From Dehalococcoidia bacterium UBA6627 (GTDB lineage Bacteria > Chloroflexota > Dehalococcoidia > UBA2979): a stretch of DNA of 8,550 nt. Positions within the stretch are counted from its first letter, which is position 1; each line of letters opens with the position of its first letter. Positions 1-6,432 of this stretch are shown one piece after another. Position numbers and translations under genes: made by a program. Below the pieces are notes generated by a model. It was not told the DNA's origin. It did not search any database and was given only the letters and a program-made list of their open reading frames with translations. Where the stretch lies: contig DKLZ01000053.1 of NCBI GenBank assembly GCA_002455955.1, positions 1-8,550 of the forward strand, written 5' to 3'.

Positions 1-971
1 GAATTGGCTGGAACATCGTGACATCTCGGCTGGCGGCAGCCGCTAACAACTATGGTGGAGACACTCAAGTCAGCCACGCCGACCGCTACGAGCGAGCCGA
101 TGAGTACATGACTGTCGTAAACGGCCTATGGGATAGTTGGGCTGCCGACGCGATACTCGACAATCGTGAAAGTGGACTCTATTCGCGTGCAGAGCGGGTT
201 CGTGCAATCAATCATGAAGGGGAGTATTACCGAGTCAAGGGGCCTCTAACCATACCTCGCTCACCACAAGGACGACCGGTCCTCGTCCAAGCTGGCTCCT
301 CGGATACCGGCAGAGACTTCGCGGCACGATATGGTGAAGCCGTCTTTACCGCGCAACTCGAAAAGGCTACGTCGCAGGAATTCTATAAAGACCTCAAAGC
401 TCGTGCAGTGGCATATGGACGAGCTGAGGACCAGATTCTTGTTCTACCTGGTCTTAGCCCCTTGATAGCTTCAAGCGAAGCGGAAGCAACTCGAATGGCA
501 GATGAATTGGGCGAGCTTGCTGATCCGGAGATCGGACGTAAACGCATTTCTGATCGCTTTGGTGGACACGATTTCTCACCCCTACCGCTCGACAAGCCTC
601 TGGTTCCCGATGATTTCCCAGACCCGGAAACTGTGGAAGCAGCTCGTAGCCGTACAGAGGTAATTCTCGGTCTTGTCCGTCGTGAGAAGCCAACGCTACG
701 TGAGTTGCTAGCCAAGTTAGCCGGAGCGAGAGGGCATTACACGTATGCAGGTACCCCTGACCAGGTCGCGAATCTGATGGAAGAATGGTTCACAGACGGT
801 GCCGCCGATGGATTTAACGTGATGCCACCGCTCTTGCCGGCAATGCTCGAAGTTTTCATCGACGAAGTTATCCCACTGCTACAGCAACGAGGATTATTCA
901 GAACATCATACGAAGGCAACACACTTCGTACTCACTACAAACTTGCTGAACCTGTAAGCCAGTTTGACTAG
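1..971 (+). CDS. NtaA/SnaA/DszA-family FMN-dependent monooxygenase, 3' part (5' end outside window)
   Basis: Seen: the reading frame is open from the window edge (first full codon at base 3) to TAG at 969-971, giving 322 residues. It begins inside the family core with IGWNIVTS, the FMN-site strand that normally follows SGGR. An LWDSW block, the stretch GPLTIPRSPQGRPVLVQAG, a GRDFAARY segment, a VLPGL segment and the terminal GNTLR block follow. Family knowledge: these are class C flavin monooxygenases with a TIM-barrel fold that use FMNH2 from a separate reductase to attack nitrilotriacetate, dibenzothiophene sulfone, pristinamycin precursors and similar compounds. Members are usually about 440-460 residues, so roughly 125 N-terminal residues lie upstream. 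The GTG at 18 is in frame but falls within conserved sequence and is not the start. It faces the aminotransferase convergently across 37 bases. The family call is secure; the substrate is unknown. Confidence 0.92.
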   Translation, partial: IGWNIVTSRLAAAANNYGGDTQVSHADRYERADEYMTVVNGLWDSWAADAILDNRESGLYSRAERVRAINHEGEYYRVKGPLTIPRSPQGRPVLVQAGSSDTGRDFAARYGEAVFTAQLEKATSQEFYKDLKARAVAYGRAEDQILVLPGLSPLIASSEAEATRMADELGELADPEIGRKRISDRFGGHDFSPLPLDKPLVPDDFPDPETVEAARSRTEVILGLVRREKPTLRELLAKLAGARGHYTYAGTPDQVANLMEEWFTDGAADGFNVMPPLLPAMLEVFIDEVIPLLQQRGLFRTSYEGNTLRTHYKLAEPVSQFD

Positions 972-1008
972 AACCGAGGACTCAATTTACTAGAAGGAAC
1001 AAGGTTAT

Positions 1009-2211
1009 CTATGACCTATATTCCTTGAGTGCTTCGGAAAGGCGCTTAACTGACAATTCCAAATCAGCAGCGTCATATAACGAGAAGCTAATCCGGAGTG
1101 AATTCGAAAACATTCCAGACTGAGAAAAATCGGATCCCGGACGATACGAGACTCCATGTTCTTGCGCAACCGGCAATAGCTCCTGCGTATCAACATCCGA
1201 GGGGAACGTCACCCAGAAGAAATAACCACCTGCAGGAACATCGAAAGTCGCCAGATCACCAAATCGACTGCGCAGGGCTCCGGCTAATACCTGTATACGT
1301 TCAGCGTAGGTCTTGCGCAGAAAATCAATATTGTCAGCAAGCAACCCATAGCGGAGTATCCGTTGCACAAGAACAGCCGAGAATTGACTTAGCCCGCCGC
1401 CACTCGCAAGTAAACCTAAATTTACGAAACGCTTAAGCAATTCCGGATTCGCCTGAATCCATCCCAGACGCAAACCTGGTGCCAAAACCTTCGAAAATGA
1501 ACCAAGTGATATCGCACATCCTGACTGAGTATTATCGAAAGTGATAATTGGAGGTGGCGGCAGAGAATCATAGTGCAGCAACTGATACACGTCGTCAGAC
1601 AGCACGACAAATTCGTGTCGCTCTGCTAGTTCCACAAGCTCCTGACGACGATGTACAGGTAATACGGTGCTCGCTGGATTATGAAAAGATGGGATCGTGT
1701 ATAACGCAACCGGCCTGGAAATTTTCGGATCATCCAACATCTCCCGAAGGAGATCTGTACGGATACCAGAGTTATCAGTCGGCACGCCGATAACTTCTAG
1801 CCCACGCTCGTGAAACATCCGTGACACCGGGTAGTAGGTGGGCTCTTCGACGAACACCACATCACCTGACTTCATCAACGCAGTACACGCGAGATCTAGT
1901 GCTCCGGACGCTCCCGCAGTCAGAAATAACGAGTCCGGTTCAACTGATTTCGTATAAGAATCCTGATCAGAAAGGAAAGCAGAAAGTTCCTCTAAAAGAG
2001 CTCCGAACCCTTGCTCAGGTCCATACTGCAACGCAACCAATCCGTTACTCTCAAGCACTCCACGCGCTACATTTCGAATCGCTTCGACTGGATGCAAGCC
2101 AGAAGATTGATGCCCCCAACCGAGATCAAGAGTCCCATCCGGAATAGACATCATCGCATCCGGCATATGGGATTTAAGCGACTGATCGTCCATCATCGGC
2201 TCCCGATGCAT
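1009..2211 (-). CDS. PLP-dependent aminotransferase, class I/II (LysN / MocR-like catalytic domain)
   Basis: Seen: 400 residues with the full fold-type I aminotransferase signature. An LTAGASGALDL cofactor-phosphate loop lies near residue 100. PSFHNPAS carries Asn178, SDDVYQLL carries Asp206 and Tyr209, and SLGSFSKVLAPGLRLGW carries the Schiff-base Lys241 and Arg249. RISFSLY carries the carboxylate-binding Arg373. Family knowledge: this pattern fits 2-aminoadipate / aromatic / branched-chain aminotransferases and the catalytic half of MocR regulators. No winged-helix N-terminal domain is present, so it is read as an enzyme. The start is ambiguous. ATG at 2211 has AGGAA nine bases upstream. 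ATG at 2193 has GGGAG six bases upstream and would remove six residues; both lie before the conserved region. It is divergent from the SsuD-like gene, so the two may share control. Its amino-acid substrate cannot be told. Confidence 0.92.
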   Translation of the reverse strand: MHREPMMDDQSLKSHMPDAMMSIPDGTLDLGWGHQSSGLHPVEAIRNVARGVLESNGLVALQYGPEQGFGALLEELSAFLSDQDSYTKSVEPDSLFLTAGASGALDLACTALMKSGDVVFVEEPTYYPVSRMFHERGLEVIGVPTDNSGIRTDLLREMLDDPKISRPVALYTIPSFHNPASTVLPVHRRQELVELAERHEFVVLSDDVYQLLHYDSLPPPPIITFDNTQSGCAISLGSFSKVLAPGLRLGWIQANPELLKRFVNLGLLASGGGLSQFSAVLVQRILRYGLLADNIDFLRKTYAERIQVLAGALRSRFGDLATFDVPAGGYFFWVTFPSDVDTQELLPVAQEHGVSYRPGSDFSQSGMFSNSLRISFSLYDAADLELSVKRLSEALKEYRS

Positions 2212-2255
2212 CGATATTGTTCCTAGGCAGTGGACCGTTAGCGTTTTCGAATATG

Positions 2256-2270
2256 CGTGCGGACTGCACG
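2256..2270. promoter_or_regulatory. Inverted repeat in divergent promoter region (possible operator)
   Basis: The bases read CGTGC-GGACT-GCACG: two perfect 5-base arms around a 5-base spacer, with a further T/A match one mismatch outward. It sits between the divergent aminotransferase and SsuD-like genes, 45 bases upstream of the first and about 28 bases upstream of the candidate -35 box for the second. This position would suit a dimeric regulator, but arms this short can arise by chance and no regulator gene is visible in the window. Confidence 0.3.
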
Positions 2271-2297
2271 TACTCTAGACAATCAAGGTAGCTCAGT

Positions 2298-2326
2298 TTG
2301 ACATGATTTGCCAGATACATGATTAT
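2298..2326 (+). promoter_or_regulatory. Candidate sigma70-type promoter for the SsuD-like gene
   Basis: A perfect -35 hexamer TTGACA (2298-2303) is followed by a 17-base spacer and GATTAT (2321-2326), which matches four of six -10 consensus bases. Transcription would begin near 2333 and leave a leader of about 78 bases before the ATG at 2411. The promoter overlaps the far-upstream in-frame ATG at 2303, which argues that this ATG is not used. Confidence 0.5.
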
Positions 2327-2387
2327 GTTACTCATCTTTTTCTGTTTGCTCATTTTCGTAATATTCCGATAATCCGCGATACTGAAC

Positions 2388-2402
2388 TTCCTTCCGAAGG
2401 GA
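2388..2402 (+). promoter_or_regulatory. Ribosome-binding site inside a small hairpin, SsuD-like gene
   Basis: The Shine-Dalgarno candidate AAGGG (2397-2401) lies nine bases before ATG 2411 and decides that start. It also forms the 3' arm of a predicted 6-bp stem with UUCCUU (2388-2393), around loop CCG and including one G-U pair. The hairpin is small, so any effect on translation is a guess. Confidence 0.4.
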
Positions 2403-2410
2403 TAGCTCCA

Positions 2411-3628
2411 ATGCCCGTCGAATTCATCGGAATGGTTTCAAATCGACCAGAATCAGAGATCAAGAGTGCTGATGGGTCGGTTTGGGATGCACCGACCGGC
2501 ACTGCAACAAACGCAGCTCTAGATATAGAACACCTCAAACGGCACATCCAAGTTCACGAGGAAGCTGAGTTCGATAGGATCCTCATCGGTTACTTCAATG
2601 GTGCCCCCGACGGCTGGGCAGTAGCCTCATATGCTGCGAGCATCACTGACCGCTTAGGATTTCTACTTGCGCATCGCCCAGGTTTTGTATCGCCAACGGT
2701 CGCCTCTCGGATGGCTTCGACATTAGACGTATTTAGCGGTGGGCGCCTCGCGATACACGTCATTACCGGGGGAAATGATGCCGATCAAAAGCGCGACGGC
2801 GATTATCTTGACAAGACTCAGCGCTACGCTCGAACGAGTGAATTTCTAGACATCATCCGCCAAGATTGGGTAAGTACCGACCCCTTCGACTATGAAGGAG
2901 ACTTTTATCAAGTCACTCAGGCCTTCTCGGCCGTCAAGCCAGTCCAGCAACCACATATTCCTGTCTACTTTGGTGGCTCCTCTACCGAAGCACTTGACGT
3001 TGCAGCAAAGCACGCAGATGTCTGGGCAACATGGGGAGAACCACTGAATGACGTGAAATTACAAATAGCCGATCTAAACAAACGCGCTCGAGCTTTTGAC
3101 CGACAACCAGGCGTATCCGTCTCATTCCGCCCAATTCTTGGTTCGACCGAGGCAAAGGCCTGGGAGAAGGCGCATCAGATCCTTGAACGAATCAAGATCA
3201 TCCGCAACGACGCACCGACAACACCATCGGACAACCCACAATCAGATGGCTCCCAACGATTACTCGACGCCGCGAAAGGCGGTGCGGTACGTGATGATCG
3301 CCTTTACACGGCAATCGCCGAAGTCACTGGCGCACGAGGCAACAGCACAGCTCTGGTTGGTACTCCTGATCAAGTTGCCGAAACACTACTCCAGTACTAT
3401 GACGCTGGCTGCAGCACACTCTTAATCCGTGGCTATGATCCGGTAAAAGACGCTATCGATTACGGCCGTGACCTGCTCCCAATTGTTCGTGCCGAAGTCA
3501 ACTTACGCGATCTACGCGCTCAAAACGAAGCTTCACGTGCCGCACAATCCAAACCTCACAATGACTCAACGTCTCCGAACGGCGCAGCGCCAACCGAAAC
3601 GACCTCGGAAACAGTGCCATCTCGGTAG
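2411..3628 (+). CDS. SsuD-like FMN-dependent LLM monooxygenase (alkanesulfonate monooxygenase branch)
   Basis: Seen: 405 residues from the ATG at 2411, chosen for its AAGGG site and because MPVEFIGM is the usual beginning of this branch. An in-frame ATG at 2303 would add 36 residues with no family character. Motifs in order are PDGWAVASYAA (66-76), LLAHRPGFVSPT, the HVITGGNDADQKRDGD flavin loop (116-131), RYARTSEFL, PVQQPHIPVYFGGSS (177-191) with WATWGEP, SFRPILG (238-244), ARGNSTALVGTPDQVAE with Arg309, and LLIRGYDP with Tyr342. The last 40 or so residues are polar, Ser/Thr/Pro-rich and probably disordered. Family knowledge: SsuD uses FMNH2 and O2 to desulfonate alkanesulfonates to an aldehyde plus sulfite in the cytosol. 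By my alignment the E. coli SsuD active-site Arg226 and His228 correspond to Ser238 and Arg240 here, so sulfonate specificity is not assured. It is followed 147 bases later by the CoA-transferase. Confidence 0.9.
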   Translation: MPVEFIGMVSNRPESEIKSADGSVWDAPTGTATNAALDIEHLKRHIQVHEEAEFDRILIGYFNGAPDGWAVASYAASITDRLGFLLAHRPGFVSPTVASRMASTLDVFSGGRLAIHVITGGNDADQKRDGDYLDKTQRYARTSEFLDIIRQDWVSTDPFDYEGDFYQVTQAFSAVKPVQQPHIPVYFGGSSTEALDVAAKHADVWATWGEPLNDVKLQIADLNKRARAFDRQPGVSVSFRPILGSTEAKAWEKAHQILERIKIIRNDAPTTPSDNPQSDGSQRLLDAAKGGAVRDDRLYTAIAEVTGARGNSTALVGTPDQVAETLLQYYDAGCSTLLIRGYDPVKDAIDYGRDLLPIVRAEVNLRDLRAQNEASRAAQSKPHNDSTSPNGAAPTETTSETVPSR

Positions 3629-3713
3629 ACCATGAGCAGGACATCACTGATTATTTCAGGAGCTCATACCGAAAAGATTCACTACCTCTGACTGACAACC
3701 CAAACTCAACTGC

Positions 3714-3723
3714 GGGTATACCC
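3714..3723. promoter_or_regulatory. Perfect 10-base palindrome upstream of the CoA-transferase, overlapping a weak promoter
   Basis: GGGTATACCC is self-complementary over all ten bases and lies 52 bases before the GTG start. A weak promoter can be drawn through it: CTGACA (3692-3697, five of six -35 bases), a 19-base spacer, then TATACC (3717-3722, four of six). Binding of a regulator here would block such a promoter. The spacer is long, so the promoter part is tentative. Confidence 0.3.
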
Positions 3724-3775
3724 TAGAGCCATCTCAACCAGACAGACCCTCATCTTTAACCACACTGGAGCATGA

Positions 3776-5047
3776 GTGAGCCAAAGTGAACGATTGTTCG
3801 AAGATATAAGCGTAGTCGAGTTCGGGCTCTATGCTGCTGTTCCTTATGCAGCCGAATTATTCGCACACGGTGGTGCTGATGTTGTGAAAGTCGAACCAAT
3901 CGGGGGCGAACCAACGCGTCATCGAGAGGCAATCATTCCTATGGAAGGACGTCAATACATCATCAAGTCCCGTGGCAAACGTGCGATCGCGCTCGACCTG
4001 AAAGCGACCGACGGACTAGCCATCGCCAAACAATTGATCGCTCGGAGTGATGTCGTGTTATCCAACCTGCGACCGGGTGCGCTCGAGCGACTAGGCCTCG
4101 GCTACGACGAGATCTCTCGTGACTGTCCTAGCGTAATCTATGGTGAAATTAGTGCATTCGGAACAAAAGGTCCCGAAGGGAACAAATCTGGCGTCGATCC
4201 CACCGTCCAAGCAGGCTCTGGCCTAGTTGCTGCGGCAGGTGCGATAGAAAACGGTGTCCCTCTCTCGAACGAAGCCCTGCTTGCCGACTATATGTCTGGT
4301 ACGCAGCTCGCATTCGGCGTCACTGCTGCATTACACCAGCGTGAACGAACCGGTCAAGGACAGAGAGTTACTACATCACTGTTACAAGCATCACTTGCAC
4401 TAATGCACGCGCAAGCAAGCGTTTTCGACGCTATCGACGGTTGGAAAACTGACTTCGTTCATTGGCTTCAGGAAGAAGGGCCATCTTTCGAGGAGGCAGC
4501 TCGTCAGCGCCGATCGAATATGGCGGACCGTGCCTGGTTTGGGAATACCTATGAAACCGCCGATGGCGCGGTTTCGATCGCAGCACTAGGACCAACACGT
4601 GAAAAACTAGCCACTATTATCGGGATACAAGACCCAGCGATTACGGATTCGAACTGGACTATGCCTGACGATCCACGATCGTATATCCAAGAACTTATCG
4701 ATCAGGCACGTGTGCTGATAAAGCGTTTCAAGACCGACGAACTCATCGAACAACTCGATGAGGCAGGGATCACCTGTGCCCCTGTGCGTTTTCTTGAAGA
4801 TGTGCTTCTGGGGGAGCAAGTCAAGGCAAACGATTATGTATATACAGCCGATCATCCGCGCGTCGGACCAATGACGCTGCCTACACCGCCAGTACAGTTC
4901 AGTGACTCACGATACGAGGCTGCAACCAGCTCGCCGGCTTACGCAGAGCATACTCACCAAATCTTGAAGGAACTTGGCTTCGACGAAAATTCGATCGAAG
5001 GCTTAGACGATCGAGGCGTCATAGCCTTGAACGACAGTGCCCTATAA
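3776..5047 (+). CDS. Class III CoA-transferase, CaiB/BaiF (formyl-CoA transferase-like) family
   Basis: Seen: 423 residues, close to the family's usual 390-420. Conserved blocks in order are the N-terminal ISVVEFGLYAAVPYAAELFA helix, GADVVKVEP (33-41), GKRAIALDLK (67-76), NLRPGALERLGLGYDEI (97-113), ISAFGTKGP, VQAGSGLVAAAG, and ADYMSGTQLAFGVTAAL with the probable catalytic Asp171 (Asp169 of formyl-CoA transferase). A C-terminal block AGITCAPVRFLEDVL leads to the usual PTPPVQFSDS end. Family knowledge: these enzymes move CoA between carboxylic acids through an aspartyl-CoA thioester in an interlocked dimer. The GTG start is forced. GGAG (3767-3770) sits five bases upstream, the overlapping ATG at 3772 is out of frame and stops after five codons, and the next in-frame ATG would delete the N-terminal fold. 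It probably belongs with the SsuD-like gene upstream. The acid it activates is unknown. Confidence 0.93.
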   Translation: MSQSERLFEDISVVEFGLYAAVPYAAELFAHGGADVVKVEPIGGEPTRHREAIIPMEGRQYIIKSRGKRAIALDLKATDGLAIAKQLIARSDVVLSNLRPGALERLGLGYDEISRDCPSVIYGEISAFGTKGPEGNKSGVDPTVQAGSGLVAAAGAIENGVPLSNEALLADYMSGTQLAFGVTAALHQRERTGQGQRVTTSLLQASLALMHAQASVFDAIDGWKTDFVHWLQEEGPSFEEAARQRRSNMADRAWFGNTYETADGAVSIAALGPTREKLATIIGIQDPAITDSNWTMPDDPRSYIQELIDQARVLIKRFKTDELIEQLDEAGITCAPVRFLEDVLLGEQVKANDYVYTADHPRVGPMTLPTPPVQFSDSRYEAATSSPAYAEHTHQILKELGFDENSIEGLDDRGVIALNDSAL

Positions 5048-5116
5048 AAAAACAGATCTAACTTATCGGGCTATCCTATCGTGTGCTCCTCATAGACGGT
5101 CGAAAAAAGAGAGTCC

Positions 5117-6241
5117 TTACTTCTGTGCTGGAACCGAACTCGGATCCATTTGCACACCATACTGATCAGCTCTCATGACGAGTTCACCTGACGTCGTCCA
5201 ATAGTCGGTCCTAGAAGCCGATACGACGAATCTATCCTTAGCACCCTGTTTCTCATAAACATCCAACGGACGTGTTTGAGCTACGCACTTCTCGCCAAGA
5301 TGGAGCAAGCGGAAAATCTCGTACTTCTGACCTCCGTTGAAGAATGCAGTCAAATCAGGATGTATCGCACGGGATGACTCTCCCTCTGTCTCGTCATCGT
5401 CTCGCCGCCTGAGTCGGGGATCACCAACTCCGCCTGACCCGTTGGGATCATTTGCAAATTCTTCCTCGAGTTGGTCAGGCAAGTTTGGAGGAACTTTATA
5501 CGCCTCCACAGGATAAACGTAAGGTGCGACTATCCCTCCAAAGCGCGTTTTGCCAGCAAAATCTTCGTCCCAATACAACGGATCGTGGTCAGGAATCCCG
5601 TTCACCATGCGCCGCAAGCTACTCTTATCCACTTCGTCCCAAGATTCCACTTTGGGTGAAGGAGGTCGCGACATATATCGTTCATATACTTCACCTGTCA
5701 CATATTGCGCGTCTGGAAGAATTCGCCCTTTCGCTAATGGGCTAGTTGTGGTGTCATCCTCAGAGCCAGTAGGTGGCACGAACGGGTATGGCACCTCTTG
5801 ACCTTGCTTTAACGGTAGAACCACCACCATTATCGAAGGCGTCGTCTCGACTCCGTGCTGATTACGCATACCACCTTCCAGCTCTACAAAACCGAGTCCA
5901 TCCTCTTCCCACGTTCGCTTGACCCTGCCCCAGGTAGTGAGCAGATCACCAGCAAACTGCATTTTGCTGTATCGCATTTCGAGTTTCCAAACCCACCCGT
6001 CATATCCAATCCAATCTTTACATAGCTGAGCTATGCAATATTTTCGCCAGTTGCCGTTGGCAACTGTGTCTGGCAATCCCCAAACATCTCGTGCGAATTC
6101 CGAATCGTAATGAAAGCGTTCCAAGTTTTCCTGAGCGATATGCCACCGAACGATATGCGCAGATGTCCAAGGCCCTTTAACAATTTCCGGTAACTCTTGG
6201 CCTACCTGCACTTCAGAGAATGATGGAGGAGTCTGTGACAT
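5117..6241 (-). CDS. Two-domain MaoC-type (double hot-dog) acyl dehydratase/hydratase-like protein
   Basis: Seen: 374 residues from ATG 6241, preferred over ATG 6274 because AGAGG lies eight bases upstream and the extra 11 residues look non-conserved. The N-terminal half (about 10-145) has GPWTSAHIVRWHIAQEN, His44-Tyr-Asp46, then FAGDLLTTWGRV and GMRNQHG, which is a MaoC-like hot-dog pattern. The C-terminal half (about 180-365) has DHDPLYWDEDFA (218-229), RFGGIVAP, FFNGGQKYEIFR and DVYEKQG, which resembles the FAS1-like dehydratase (MaoC_dehydrat_N) domain. A highly charged segment (about 258-292) interrupts the second half. Family knowledge: such proteins add or remove water at enoyl-CoA-like thioesters. 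Neither half carries the complete D-x-N-P-x-H hydratase motif: the first reads N-x-E-R-F-H and the second D-x-D-P-L-Y. The two halves may share one active site or the substrate may be unusual. It is convergent with the CoA-transferase (69-base gap) and divergent from the Mer-like gene. Confidence 0.85.
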   Translation of the reverse strand: MSQTPPSFSEVQVGQELPEIVKGPWTSAHIVRWHIAQENLERFHYDSEFARDVWGLPDTVANGNWRKYCIAQLCKDWIGYDGWVWKLEMRYSKMQFAGDLLTTWGRVKRTWEEDGLGFVELEGGMRNQHGVETTPSIMVVVLPLKQGQEVPYPFVPPTGSEDDTTTSPLAKGRILPDAQYVTGEVYERYMSRPPSPKVESWDEVDKSSLRRMVNGIPDHDPLYWDEDFAGKTRFGGIVAPYVYPVEAYKVPPNLPDQLEEEFANDPNGSGGVGDPRLRRRDDDETEGESSRAIHPDLTAFFNGGQKYEIFRLLHLGEKCVAQTRPLDVYEKQGAKDRFVVSASRTDYWTTSGELVMRADQYGVQMDPSSVPAQK

Positions 6242-6255
6242 CGGAATTACCTCTC
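6234..6255 (-). promoter_or_regulatory. Ribosome-binding site deciding the start of the MaoC-type gene
   Basis: Reading leftward, GAGAGG (6250-6255) is followed by eight bases and ATG at 6241-6239. This is the best Shine-Dalgarno match near the gene's beginning. It lies between the two possible starts, so it supports the inner one. Confidence 0.6.
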
Positions 6256-6379
6256 GTTTTGTGCATCTGAACAATGCCTAATTTCGGTTTGCTTCTTGTG
6301 CAACCTACGGGGGATGCTTAGAAAATGTCGAATCGATCGGCAAAGATCCACAAACCGTTACGATGATGCTCGCTTAGGA

Positions 6380-6408
6380 TTGAACATCGCAAGCATGTAG
6401 AATTATGT
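6380..6408 (+). promoter_or_regulatory. Weak candidate promoter for the Mer-like oxidoreductase/MFS pair
   Basis: TTGAAC (6380-6385) precedes an AT-rich stretch containing TAGAAT (6398-6403, five of six -10 bases but only 12 bases away) and TTATGT (6403-6408, spacer 17). The string ATTATGT also occurs at a similar distance behind the TTGACA of the SsuD-like gene (2322-2328), which hints at related promoters. The exact boxes are uncertain. The rest of 6242-6432 shows nothing stronger. Confidence 0.3.
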
Positions 6409-6432
6409 AATTGATCAGAATAGAGCATTTAG

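Noticed and set aside
18..20. GTG as start of the first gene
   Set aside because: The codons before it (IGWNI) are conserved family core and the frame is open to the window edge, so the gene simply begins outside.
383..715. Open frames on the opposite strand within the first gene and similar frames inside other genes
   Set aside because: They have no recognisable family motifs and lie wholly inside strongly supported genes; they are shadow frames.
1009..2211. MocR-type transcription regulator
   Set aside because: The catalytic domain is similar, but the N-terminal winged-helix domain of MocR proteins is absent and the protein begins just before the aminotransferase fold.
2303..2410. Upstream in-frame ATG that would extend the SsuD-like protein by 36 residues
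   Set aside because: It overlaps the best promoter, has no Shine-Dalgarno site and encodes sequence unlike the family; ATG 2411 has AAGGG and the usual MPVEFIG beginning.
5048..5116. Intrinsic terminator in the convergent gap
   Set aside because: There are A/T runs on either side but no GC-rich stem ahead of a T run on either strand.
6242..6274. Longer start (ATG 6274) for the MaoC-type gene
   Set aside because: The AGAGG site lies inside this extension and points to ATG 6241; the extra 11 residues look like untranslated leader.
6286..6305. Imperfect inverted repeat GGTTtGC / GCAACC upstream of the MaoC-type gene
   Set aside because: It has a bulge and short arms; not distinguishable from chance.
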